Shown here in pieces: positions 5,581 to 12,566 of a DNA stretch of 13,651 bases; position 1 is the stretch's first letter; the number at the start of each line of letters is the position of its first letter. The position numbers and the translations under genes are program-made. A model generated the notes under the pieces. The model was not told the DNA's origin, did not search any database, and worked only from the letters and a program-made list of their open reading frames with translations. Source of the stretch: Metabacillus rhizolycopersici (GTDB lineage Bacteria; Bacillota; Bacilli; Bacillales; Bacillaceae); the NCBI RefSeq assembly GCF_020075705.1, contig NZ_JAIQUM010000102.1:1-13651 (forward strand). The letters run 5' to 3'.

Positions 5581-6102
5581 TTAAATTACACCATCTAAAC
5601 CTCTATAGTCATAAACCATTGGAATTAAATCCTCTTCATTCCGTTCTAAATATTTCCAATCAACAAACCCATTATTTGTATAAAATTTTATCAGTTCTTG
5701 ATCGTTAAATGCTTCCAATAGAAGAAAACTAACACCGATATTTTTCCTCAATTCAAATCCCTTCCCAATTACCCATTTTAATATCAAACTTCCTATTCCA
5801 TCTGCTTGATATTCAGCCTTTACCCCAATAGAGTATAATTGAATAGCAGGATAGTAAGTAGGATATTCTCCTTCTAAAAAAATACCTGCTGGTGAAATAG
5901 ACAGTCTATCAGCTAATAGAGTACAAAACCCTACTAACTCCTCTTCTAAATAAAATAAATTTGTTGTAGCTTTACCTTCACGTTCTAATATTGCACATTG
6001 ATTGTTAAAAATATAGTCAATCTTATCGTTTCCACAAGAAAAACCAGAATTACAAACTTCTGGTTTGAATGATTCAACGTATAATTCCTCTTCGAAATTC
6101 AT
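5581..6102 (-). CDS. GNAT acetyltransferase, TacT-like
   Basis: The 173-residue product has the layout of TacT/AtaT-type GNAT enzymes. An FSCGNDKID motif near residue 21 precedes the first helices. Strands at 47-62 are followed by an insertion. The acetyl-CoA pyrophosphate loop is at 93-105 (VKAEYQADGIGS, the Q/RxxGxG/A pattern), and Y141 stands in FYTNNGF at the position of the TacT catalytic tyrosine. TacT-type toxins acetylate the amino group of aminoacyl-tRNA and stop translation. The gene starts five bases after the stop of a 51-codon gene with no strong ribosome site of its own (a weak TTAGGT), so coupled translation is likely. Toxin activity is inferred from fold and layout; a housekeeping acetyltransferase is the main alternative. 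Confidence 0.8.
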   Translation of the reverse strand: MNFEEELYVESFKPEVCNSGFSCGNDKIDYIFNNQCAILEREGKATTNLFYLEEELVGFCTLLADRLSISPAGIFLEGEYPTYYPAIQLYSIGVKAEYQADGIGSLILKWVIGKGFELRKNIGVSFLLLEAFNDQELIKFYTNNGFVDWKYLERNEEDLIPMVYDYRGLDGVI

Positions 6103-6107
6103 ACCAA

Positions 6108-6263
6108 TTACCTAACTTTAATTCTTGCTAAGGTCTTTAAAGACTCATTTAAAATAGCATTTCTTTTTTCTTTATTTTCAACAATCGGTAAAGTTTTTAA
6201 ATGATTATATTCAGATTTTATGTTTATTGATCGAAGAGGTTTTGTTCTATCTAAAACAGGCAT
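6108..6263 (-). CDS. Small basic protein, 51 residues, in the antitoxin position
   Basis: AAGGGGAG at 6273-6280 stands nine bases ahead of the ATG. The product reads MPVLDRTKPL at the start and ends NESLKTLARIKVR; about a quarter of the residues are K or R. It ends five bases before the GNAT gene, the position taken by the antitoxin in tacAT-type modules. Known antitoxins there are longer (about 90 residues, ribbon-helix-helix). Here residues 10-18 could form a strand and 30-48 a helix, but no RHH pattern is clear to the eye. It could be a reduced or novel antitoxin, a regulatory partner, or an unrelated leader gene. A promoter lies at 6295-6324. Confidence 0.65.
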   Translation of the reverse strand: MPVLDRTKPLRSINIKSEYNHLKTLPIVENKEKRNAILNESLKTLARIKVR

Positions 6264-6294
6264 AAAACCTCACTCCCCTTTGTCTTTTTTATAA

Positions 6295-6324
6295 GTATAC
6301 TACTGTTTTTCACTACAAGTCTAT
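6295..6324 (-). promoter_or_regulatory. Promoter of the GNAT module with a GTATAC motif
   Basis: On the minus strand TATACT (6294-6299) is preceded after 18 bases by TAGACT (four of six matches to the -35 consensus), about 30 bases ahead of the 51-codon gene. The -10 box overlaps a palindromic GTATAC (6295-6300), and a second GTATAC lies upstream at 6342-6347. This could be an autoregulatory operator pair, as is common for toxin-antitoxin modules, but that is not proven. Confidence 0.4.
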
Positions 6325-6424
6325 TAAAATAACTATTTTTTGTATACTTTTTCCAGACAAATCCCGAGGGAAACTACCTATTTTTTGTAAGATTATAATT
6401 AACAACTCTGTTTATCTTGTATAG

Positions 6425-6454
6425 TTCTACATAACTCTACGTAATTCTACATAT
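6425..6454 (+). repeat. Three tandem 10-bp repeats
   Basis: TTCTACATAA, CTCTACGTAA and TTCTACATAT follow one another without gaps. One unit per helical turn puts all copies on the same face of the DNA, as for cooperative protein binding. The rest of the 6348-6617 gap shows no gene. Confidence 0.5.
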
Positions 6455-6617
6455 CACAAACATGCTAACAATACTCTATGATGGTACAACCTTCATGAGC
6501 TATCCATTCTCAAACATACTAATTTATATTTAAACTTAAAAATCCGTCTAAAAATTGGAGATAGCAATCATGGTTCTGCTCATCACCTCTATTAAAAAAC
6601 TATTCTTTAGCTAAAAT

Positions 6618-6642
6618 AGACCAACCAGTGAATGGTTGGTCT
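6618..6642. terminator. Terminator downstream of the ohr gene
   Basis: AGACCAACCA and TGGTTGGTCT form a perfect 10-bp stem with a 5-base loop. T-rich DNA follows on both strands, stronger on the plus strand. The minus-strand Ohr gene ends about 100 bases upstream and is the likely user. Confidence 0.6.
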
Positions 6643-6739
6643 GATATTTCTTTTTCTTATGTCTTAAACATATTTTTTCTATTTTAAAAAATACCGGAAA
6701 TACCTCAAAGAAAAGACTGATAAGTTTTATATTGCTACT

Positions 6740-7159
6740 TTAAACCGCCTTTGGTTTTAATTCAACGTCAACATTTCCACGAGTAGCCTTGGAATAAGGG
6801 CAAACTTGATGGGCTTCCTCGGATAATTTCTCGGCTTCCTCTTGGCTTACACCTTTTATTTCAATATTTAATGTAACAGCTATTTTAAATCCTCCGTCAT
6901 CTGAATCCTTCAAAAAGCTTACATCAGCTGTTGTAATTGAATCGATCTCTTTTTTCTTTTGTGAAGCCACTGAATTCAGCGCTCCATCATAACAGGCCGA
7001 GTAAGCAGCAGCAAACAATTGCTCAGGATTCGATCCTTTTTTGTTAGATTTTTCAGTCGGCATCACTAAATCTAAATCTATTAATCCATCATCCGATTTC
7101 ACATGGCCCTCTCTTCCACTTTTAGATGTCGCATGTGCTGTAAATAATACTTTACTCAT
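6740..7159 (-). CDS. ohr: Organic hydroperoxide resistance protein (Ohr/OsmC family)
   Basis: The 139-residue product is a typical Ohr. It has the reactive cysteine C56 in YSACYDGAL and the resolving cysteine C120 in HQVCPYSKATRGNVDV, plus R16 and E46 (NPEQLFAAAYSAC), which position the peroxidatic thiol. Ohr is a cytoplasmic thiol peroxidase that reduces organic and lipid hydroperoxides using lipoylated partners. The length and the end of the protein are normal for the family. AGGGAGAG precedes the ATG. The usual MarR-type regulator OhrR is not in this window and I saw no clear OhrR operator. YklA/OsmC-type relatives are the alternative, but the HQVCPYSKA motif favours Ohr. Confidence 0.93.
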   Translation of the reverse strand: MSKVLFTAHATSKSGREGHVKSDDGLIDLDLVMPTEKSNKKGSNPEQLFAAAYSACYDGALNSVASQKKKEIDSITTADVSFLKDSDDGGFKIAVTLNIEIKGVSQEEAEKLSEEAHQVCPYSKATRGNVDVELKPKAV

Positions 7160-7519
7160 TATAAAATCTCTCCCTTATCAATGTAGTTTAACGCTTGAAA
7201 AAGAATACTCTATTAACATTCCCCCTTCTGGTAATGTTAAAACATTTGTAGAAATCAAAGGTTTTCTTAATAGACTTTAATTTTACAATCATAAGCGGTC
7301 CATTATTTAAGATATGTATTACACTAGCAAATAGAAGAAACAGAGTTTAGGAGAGAATAAATGCTATTTTGATAAAGAAAAACGATTAAAAAGAATTATA
7401 TTTAGGAATCTACTTTGCAGTCTATAACAGAACCCTATCACTACCCGCTGTAGGGGAAATCTCTGATTTATTTTTCTATCTAGACTTTATATGATATCAA
7501 ATTGTATTTTATGTTTTAT

Positions 7520-7544
7520 GTTTCATACTCATCAATTCGGGTAT
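7520..7544 (+). promoter_or_regulatory. SigB-type promoter of the stress gene
   Basis: GTTTCA (7520-7525), a 13-base spacer and GGGTAT (7539-7544) match the SigB consensus GTTTAA-N12-14-GGGTAT at all but one position. It ends 41 bases ahead of the stress-protein start codon. YflT-type genes belong to the SigB regulon in Bacillus subtilis, so site and gene support each other. The remaining 7160-7519 gap shows nothing else supported. Confidence 0.75.
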
Positions 7545-7585
7545 TTCTTAACTGAGCAAGAAAAAATCTAGGAGGTTGAATAATA

Positions 7586-8134
7586 ATGGAAAATAAAAAA
7601 GTAGTTGGTGTTTTTCAGTCAGAAGAAGAAGCTATTTCAGCAATTAACTCACTAAAAGACCAAGGATATCACTCGGATGACATTTCCGTCATTGCAAAAG
7701 GGCGAAACGATAGAACTCTTATTGAAAATGAGACAGGCACTAAAGCAGGTGAAGGTGCGGCAACCGGTATCGCAACAGGTGGTATAGTCGGTGGTGTCGG
7801 AGGATTACTTGCCGGACTCGGAGCATTGGCTATTCCAGGAATCGGTCCGATTGTGGCAGCCGGTCCGATAACAGCCGCTGTTGGCGGTGCTGCACTTGGC
7901 GCTGGAGCAGGTGGACTAGTCGGTGTCTTGATCGGTATGGGAATCCCTGAGGAACATGCAAAAGAATATGAAAATTATGTAAACGAAGGTGATATTTTAG
8001 TTCTCGTTGATGATGATCCTGAAAGAAGAACCCGTATTTACGATACTTTTCGTTCGAATAACACAAAAAATTCGGATTTGTATGATCAAGATTTAGGAGC
8101 CCTTCACCATGTAAACAATCAAAAGGAGCGATAG
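7586..8134 (+). CDS. YflT-like general stress protein (GSP17M-type domain)
   Basis: The 182-residue product begins with the GSP17M/YflT domain: VVGVFQSEEEAISAINSLKD, then SDDISVIAKG. A long glycine- and alanine-rich hydrophobic stretch follows (about 51-119). The end is an IPEEHAKEYENYVNEGDILVLVDDD segment that looks like a second alpha/beta half of the fold. Proteins of this kind are made in large amounts during general stress; the molecular role is unknown. The glycine-rich stretch could insert into or lie on the membrane. AGGAGG at 7570-7575 precedes the ATG by ten bases, and a SigB-type promoter stands upstream. The stop codon TAG is directly followed by the end of the tnpB element, so the gene's native 3' flank now lies beyond 9565. 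Confidence 0.88.
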   Translation: MENKKVVGVFQSEEEAISAINSLKDQGYHSDDISVIAKGRNDRTLIENETGTKAGEGAATGIATGGIVGGVGGLLAGLGALAIPGIGPIVAAGPITAAVGGAALGAGAGGLVGVLIGMGIPEEHAKEYENYVNEGDILVLVDDDPERRTRIYDTFRSNNTKNSDLYDQDLGALHHVNNQKER

Positions 8135-8330
8135 TGAATGACCCCTCCTTAACACCCTTTCGGGTTGTTTGAAGAAGGGGCTTCCTGATTCACCAACCGT
8201 AGCATAGTGGGGTTTCCCACTATGTCTTACACAATCTCCACAGGCGTAGATTATACTGTTCGGACACAACCTTGCCCTACAGTTATCGGAATTTTAGTTT
8301 ATCACAAGCAATTCTTCCTTTGCTTTTTGT
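8135..8330 (-). ncRNA. Putative omega RNA of TnpB with right-end hairpins
   Basis: In tnpB elements the guide RNA is made from the 3' part of tnpB and the right end, and its last bases come from DNA beyond the element. Here this stretch holds a perfect 9-bp hairpin (8203-8211 / 8216-8224). It also holds the terminal stem CCCCTCCTT with AAGAAGGGG (8142-8150 / 8172-8180), capped by ACCC-TTTC-GGGT. The guide would begin at 8134 on the minus strand with CTATCGCTCCTTTTGATTG. The 5' limit of the RNA is not visible. Confidence 0.55.
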
Positions 8331-9409
8331 AGGATATTTATTGCAGCATTATAGTCTCTATCAAGCACCGTTCCACATTTCTTGCAAATGTGAGTACGAA
8401 TAGAAAGGGACTTTTTTACTCGATTGTTACAACAAGAACAATCTTGAGAAGTGAATGTTGGTTCTACCTTGATAAGTACGCCGCTATTTTTTTCACATTT
8501 ATATGCAAGCATGTTTCGAAACATGCCCCAACCAGCGTCAGAAATAGATTTAGATAACTTTCTATTTCTAACCATATTACGGATATTCAGATTTTCAACA
8601 GCGATAACCGAATAGTCTTTCGCTAAGTTGTAGCTTAGTTTGTGAAGAAAATCTTTCCGTTGATTCGCTACTTTCTCATGAAATTGCCGAACTTGCTGTA
8701 CTTGTCTAATGTAGTTAGCAGAACCCTTTTTCTTTTTAGAAAGTTTTCGTTGTGCTTTCTTTAATTGTTTTTCTTTTTTACGAAGAAATCTAGGATTATC
8801 ATACTCTAAACCATTGGAAAGAACCGCATATTTATTTAGCCCCACGTCAATTCCTACTGCATTATTTGAATCAATACTAGTTGGTATCGCTTGTCTTTCG
8901 ACACAGAAAATAGCATACCATCTTTTGCCTTGACGCTTGAGGACAAGTTGTTTCATTCTTCCTTCTAATGGTCTATGAAGTAGAATGTCTATTTCACCTA
9001 GCTTTGTATTGAATAACTTTCCGTTATCAGAAAAAGACATGGCCATTCTGTTGCCTTTTTCATTAATCCCAAATTGAGGAAACGTCATACTCGTATAATC
9101 TTTGTACTTTTTCTGTTTTGGATATTTTGTATCCTTGCGAAAGAAACTATCGAACGCTTTTTTTAATCGCACAAAAACTTCCTGCAAAGGCTGAGAAGGA
9201 ACTTCTTTTAGAAACGGATATCTCTTTTTATCCAAGGTTTGTTGTCTTTGCATATCGTAACGGTTGTAATTTTCTTTATTTTTCCTATATTTACGTTCTT
9301 TGTCTAAAAGGGCAGAATTATAGGTTTGACGACAATATTGTAGCCATCGATCTAGCATTTTCTTCTGTTCTTCATTTGGAAAGATTTCGTATTTTTGATT
9401 CACTAACAT
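8294..9409 (-). CDS. tnpB: TnpB, RNA-guided endonuclease of an IS605-type element
   Basis: I chose the ATG at 9407-9409 (371 residues), preceded by AAGGGTGG. In-frame GTG codons up to 9421 would add four residues. The N-terminus (YEIFPNEEQKKMLDRWL) is the standard TnpB start. The RuvC catalytic residues are present: D188 in VGIDVGLNKYAV, E272 in VIAVENLNI, and the DRDYNAAINI block with D350/D352. The zinc finger C324-x2-C327 and C342-x2-C345 is complete. TnpB uses the omega RNA to cut DNA next to a short target motif, which helps the element survive excision. All key residues are intact, so the enzyme may be active. Confidence 0.93.
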   Translation of the reverse strand: MLVNQKYEIFPNEEQKKMLDRWLQYCRQTYNSALLDKERKYRKNKENYNRYDMQRQQTLDKKRYPFLKEVPSQPLQEVFVRLKKAFDSFFRKDTKYPKQKKYKDYTSMTFPQFGINEKGNRMAMSFSDNGKLFNTKLGEIDILLHRPLEGRMKQLVLKRQGKRWYAIFCVERQAIPTSIDSNNAVGIDVGLNKYAVLSNGLEYDNPRFLRKKEKQLKKAQRKLSKKKKGSANYIRQVQQVRQFHEKVANQRKDFLHKLSYNLAKDYSVIAVENLNIRNMVRNRKLSKSISDAGWGMFRNMLAYKCEKNSGVLIKVEPTFTSQDCSCCNNRVKKSLSIRTHICKKCGTVLDRDYNAAINILQKAKEELLVIN

Positions 9410-9438
9410 TGTCGTCACCACCCTTATATTCTATCTCT

Positions 9439-9467
9439 ATTATAGAACATACGATCCCTATATACAA
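9439..9467 (-). promoter_or_regulatory. Promoter of tnpB
   Basis: TTGTAT (9462-9467) and a perfect TATAAT (9439-9444) are separated by exactly 17 bases on the minus strand. They lie just inside the left-end hairpin, 30 bases ahead of the tnpB start codon. Confidence 0.65.
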
Positions 9468-9596
9468 CCCTTCAGGCTGTCGCCTGACCAACATTCATCC
9501 CCTCCCTACCGTTGGGCCTACGCCCTTCAAACGCTTGAGGAAGGGGAATTCTTTTGGGTGTTCGTTAAAAAATCATAAGAATTAAATGGATACGAA

Positions 9597-9627
9597 AAGG
9601 GCAAAGGGATGCTTCTTTGTGCTTTCT
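9597..9627 (+). terminator. Possible native terminator of the stress gene, displaced by the IS
   Basis: GGGCAAAG (9599-9606) can pair with CTTTGTGCTTT (9615-9625), with imperfections, and T-rich DNA follows. Without the insertion it would lie about 30-60 bases after the stress-gene stop codon. The stem is imperfect, so this is tentative. Confidence 0.35.
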
Positions 9628-9637
9628 TTCGCCAATT

Positions 9638-9688
9638 AAAAAAACTATTCACGAATCCTGTGAATAGATGAATGACATAACCTAAACT
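9638..9688 (-). terminator. Terminator-like hairpin, 44-bp repeat copy 1
   Basis: CTATTCAC (9645-9652) and GTGAATAG (9660-9667) form a perfect stem. On the minus strand it is followed by seven Ts, so it could end the DUF4386 transcript. The stretch 9645-9688 matches 12487-12530 at 38 of 44 positions, including GAATGACATAACCTAAACT-type sequence outside the stem. The rest of the 9689-9913 gap holds no supported gene. Confidence 0.55.
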
Positions 9689-9913
9689 ATTAAATATAGA
9701 ATAAAAATAGAAAGCCCTTTAAGATAACAAACCAACCTATCACTTTTTAAGAAATTCCAAGAACTCGCTGTTTGGGTGTATTCTGGACACAGCATACTTA
9801 TATCATTAATAATATAGAACGGTACACCTATAATTCCTAACTGCCGTTCATGGTATGGAAATTAAGGTCTAGTATGTCCCCCTTACTTTAGGAGCGTGCT
9901 AATATCTCGTCGT

Positions 9914-10615
9914 TTATTTTTTTGCAGACATGGAAGCAAGTGCAGATTCATTGAATCCTTTAACGATGAGCCATACTGCTAAAATCATTTCATTAGCAAA
10001 TACTGGTAGTGCCAAAATAGCACCCCAAACAGAAACTTGTTGAATTACACCGAACATTACTAACAAGGCACAAATAAAAACAAGAGTTGCCCCTGTCATA
10101 CCCAAGATTGGTATAAACCTGGGTACGAGCTTGGATTTATAAAATATATAACTGTACATTATCGTATTTATACCCAGCAAGAAATTGGGTCCAAGCAAAA
10201 ACGTCCAGTCATATACCGCTTTTAATAAAGTACCTGAAGCTTGAAAAGAGGCGGTATCTAGGGCTCCTGCTGCTACAAATTCCCGGCTTAAAGTCAATAG
10301 GGACAGTACGCTAATTACACCAACAGTAATAACAATCGCTTCAAGAAACCTGAAGCAAACATGCCAAAGAGCTATAGTTTCATTATACTTTCTTAAAATT
10401 GGAAACATTGTAGTTGCAGTACCAACGGCTGAAACAACAAGAATTAACTCCATAAGCGCTCCCAGTATCACCTGGTTGGCATGTTCGGAACCTCTCATCA
10501 AGTAATCGGGACCATTTAGGATAGGATCGTATAAAAGACGACCTATTATCGCCGTAACGGCTGCAAGGATAAACAATACCCCCACAAGTTTTGCGGATTT
10601 TTTGTTTGAATTCAT
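9914..10615 (-). CDS. DUF4386 multi-pass membrane protein
   Basis: The 233-residue product has about six hydrophobic segments: near 9-29, 48-70, 90-108, 133-157, 164-187 and 193-217. The first is preceded by a lysine-rich start (NSNKKSAK), which fits an inside N-terminus. The segments 'RFLEAIVITVGVISVLSLLTLS' and 'LLGPNFLLGINTIMYSYIFYKSKLVPRFIPILG' are typical of DUF4386, an integral membrane family of unknown function found across Bacillaceae and other bacteria. AAGAAGGAG stands well placed ahead of the ATG. The gene appears to be alone; its likely terminator is the hairpin at 9645-9667. No catalytic residues can be named. Confidence 0.82.
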   Translation of the reverse strand: MNSNKKSAKLVGVLFILAAVTAIIGRLLYDPILNGPDYLMRGSEHANQVILGALMELILVVSAVGTATTMFPILRKYNETIALWHVCFRFLEAIVITVGVISVLSLLTLSREFVAAGALDTASFQASGTLLKAVYDWTFLLGPNFLLGINTIMYSYIFYKSKLVPRFIPILGMTGATLVFICALLVMFGVIQQVSVWGAILALPVFANEMILAVWLIVKGFNESALASMSAKK

Positions 10616-10668
10616 TTTTTATCTCCTTCTTAATAAATTGATAAAAATTAGACATACGTCCTCTTCAT

Positions 10669-11040
10669 CTACTCTGTTATACCAAGTCCCTCTGATTCGT
10701 GTAATTCCTCGACATCAGCCATTCTCATCAATGACCCGTCCTTGTGATTACTATGAGGTTATCTAATAAAAAATTCATATAATAGTTTCATTTTTTCCGT
10801 AAATTCACATACAAGAATAAGATCCACCACATTTTAGTATCTTTCTTCTTCAACTATTCCCCAGTTAGTACAATAAGCTTAACTTCACAAACTTGTAAAA
10901 ATTCATTAATACTTATAAACATACTGCCAAAACATACATCAATTAAATGCCAAAAACAGTGCAGTTACTTCAAGCTTGTTGCTAATTATTAATGAGACTA
11001 CCGGTCATGAAAGTTAACAATTTCTAAGTGTAAATGAATA
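10669..11040. other. Intergenic stretch without a supported gene
   Basis: Apart from the DUF4386 ribosome site, the 500 bases between the DUF4386 and GrpB-family genes hold no convincing coding frame. A 19-codon minus-strand frame (10669-10728) is too short and lacks a good ribosome site. The DNA is AT-rich with no clear repeats. Confidence 0.5.
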
Positions 11041-11050
11041 TACAGTTAAA

Positions 11051-11088
11051 GGGAGTATTCTAGTGGTATTTTCCGCTAGAATACTCCC
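11051..11088 (-). terminator. Long hairpin terminator of the GrpB-family gene
   Basis: GGGAGTATTCTAGTGG (11051-11066) pairs with CCGCTAGAATACTCCC (11073-11088) over 16 bp with a single G-T pair and a 6-base loop. It lies 29 bases downstream of the stop codon. T-rich DNA on both sides makes it possibly bidirectional. Confidence 0.75.
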
Positions 11089-11116
11089 CCTTTCTTTTCG
11101 AGCTTATCAATAAATG

Positions 11117-11653
11117 TTAACTATTATTTTTTCTTTTCCACTCAATTGCTCTTCGTTCCAAGTTTTTCACAAAATCATTTTTACCGTTACTATATCCATC
11201 AATGTCTTTAGGGAACTCATGAGCAAGTTGTTCCTTCAGCTTTCCATATTCCATTACGTCTTCTTTATGGGATTTTAGATAATCACGAACTGCAAGATGG
11301 CGTTCAATTTCAAAGTCATTATCATATTGAAAAATATGTATTTGGTGTGTCCTGTTTTCTCCGCCTTTTCGAAAATATCTTCTTCCTTTAATCCCTAATT
11401 CTCCAAGTGGCTCATAACCTATTTCAATCATCTTTTCATTAAAATTATCAACTTTTTCAATATCTAGAACGATTGGCATAATATCGATGATTGGCTTAGC
11501 TTTTAAATTTGGTACTGCTGTACTACCTATATGATGAATGTCAACGAGTTCATCTTGTAATAGATCTCTAATTATTGTTGCTTCCTTTTCAAATAATTGA
11601 ACCCAATTTTCATTATAATCTGTCACAATAATATTCATTGCACGATTAACCAT
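11117..11653 (-). CDS. GrpB family protein (UPF0157, nucleotidyltransferase-like)
   Basis: The 178-residue product carries the GrpB/UPF0157 signature HIGSTAVPNLKAKPIIDIMP (residues 41-60). It is preceded by YNENWVQLFEKEATIIRDLL and followed by GYEPLGELGIKGRRYFRKGG and ERHLAVRDYLKSH. The GS...D pattern relates the family to the nucleotidyltransferase fold; some members occur fused to CoaE or act on aminoglycosides, but most are of unknown role. AGGAGG at 11663-11668 stands nine bases before the ATG, which supports the first Met rather than M6. Full family length is present. The gene is alone with its own terminator at 11051-11088. Confidence 0.9.
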   Translation of the reverse strand: MVNRAMNIIVTDYNENWVQLFEKEATIIRDLLQDELVDIHHIGSTAVPNLKAKPIIDIMPIVLDIEKVDNFNEKMIEIGYEPLGELGIKGRRYFRKGGENRTHQIHIFQYDNDFEIERHLAVRDYLKSHKEDVMEYGKLKEQLAHEFPKDIDGYSNGKNDFVKNLERRAIEWKRKNNS

Positions 11654-11873
11654 TGTAGATTACCTCCTACTATCTCTTAGACTAAGTCCTTACAATAACC
11701 ATTATTTCTCAACTAACCGCTTCGTTAAAGAAAAACTACATATTGAATTTTGACACTCGCAAACTGTCATATGTGTCTGTCATTTCAAATTTTTATCTTT
11801 CCAGTACCCCATTTCCGTCAAGGTCAGACCTTGAAATTGACAAATAATCTCGCAGCCTCGTATTCTATCTTTT

Positions 11874-12503
11874 TTAAACAGTTCTGTCGACATACTCTAA
11901 ATAGCTCTTTTCACCATCATATCCTTCCCCATTGTCGATTACACCTAGTTCTTTCACAAAAAAGTAAATGATCAGAATAAACTCTTTGAGACTTGAAGCA
12001 TATACTTCCCACTCGTCGTATTCGTGGTCAACCCAAATAATTTGTCCATATGATCTGTGTAGATCATGATCTAAATCTATGGCAAAAAAATTACCTCCAC
12101 CATCATGATAAATCGGAATTTTTTTATGCAACATGGGATTTGGCTTTACTTTACCAGCCGGGATGGATCTGATTCTCTCATCTGGATTCTTCCAATTTAA
12201 ATTACCTTTAATTTCAATTAATTGTTGAAAAAGAGCTGTGACATAACGCCCGTCACCTTCTGATACCATGTATTCTGATCTTAAATCATGATCAAGCTCA
12301 TTGACCGCATTGATGGTGTCTTTTCGGCCTTTATCGGCTTTTTCGATATGGTCATCAAAGCTACTTGTTGAGAAGACGTTTAGTGGAACGAGGTCATCAA
12401 TTCGGTTGAAAATCCTTTGCAGCTCATCCTGCTGGCTTGCAACCATTTCCTTATGATTTCTTATGTGATGTACTAACTTTAAAAAGCTACTCACGAATCT
12501 CAT
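11874..12503 (-). pseudogene. LXG toxin / SUKH immunity chimera
   Basis: The 209-codon frame joins two unrelated parts. Residues 6-97 (FLKLVHHIRNHKEMVASQQD onward to YVTALFQQLIE) look like the second half of an LXG domain, the type VII secretion targeting domain of polymorphic toxins. From about residue 105 to 175 the sequence is the C-terminal part of an SMI1/KNR4 (SUKH) immunity protein: IRSIPAGKVKPN, PIYHDGGGNFFAIDLD, YGQIIWVDHEYDEWEVYASSLKEF. The toxin domain and the immunity N-terminus are missing, as after an in-frame deletion. The first five codons lie in the 44-bp terminator-like repeat and no ribosome site precedes the ATG, so the toxin N-terminus is lost too and expression is doubtful. 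Confidence 0.75.
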
Positions 12504-12530
12504 GAATAGCTAAATGACATAACCTAAACT
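12481..12530 (-). terminator. Terminator-like hairpin, 44-bp repeat copy 2
   Basis: On the minus strand GCTATTCAT and GTGAGTAGC (12486-12511) form a stem with G-T pairs, followed by five Ts. It lies 37-86 bases downstream of the doxX-like gene and could end its transcript. The same 44-bp segment recurs at 9645-9688. The start of the chimera frame overlaps it. Confidence 0.5.
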
Positions 12531-12566
12531 TAAAATATAACAATAAAGTCGTTTAATTCTAGAAGA

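Larger units (their letters stand above)
8135..9564 (-). mobile_element. IS605/IS1341-type element carrying tnpB only
   Basis: The element reads on the minus strand. The left end (about 9470-9564) has an imperfect hairpin around ATTCCCCTTCC and AGGGAGGGGAT. Next comes tnpB. The right end is a hairpin (8142-8180) and a short TTCAC tail. I place the left border after TTTAA (9565-9569) and the right border at 8135; both are estimates. No tnpA transposase gene is present, so the element depends on one elsewhere or is stranded. It sits immediately after the stop codon of the stress gene, leaving that protein intact. Confidence 0.75.

Noticed and set aside
7041..7280. Plus-strand ORF of 79 codons over the start of the ohr gene
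   Set aside because: Its first half is antisense to the well-supported Ohr gene and it has no ribosome site. The tail beyond 7190 reads protein-like but matches no family I know.
9118..9585. Plus-strand ORF of 155 codons antisense to tnpB and the left end
   Set aside because: It overlaps the catalytic TnpB frame and the element's end hairpin, and has no ribosome site or recognisable domain.
9740..9900. Protein-like trace in the plus-strand frame downstream of the IS
   Set aside because: Short frames broken by stops, with no motif that names a family.
10669..10728. 19-codon minus-strand frame ahead of the DUF4386 gene, possible leader peptide
   Set aside because: Only a weak ribosome-site match and no attenuator-like hairpin before the next gene.
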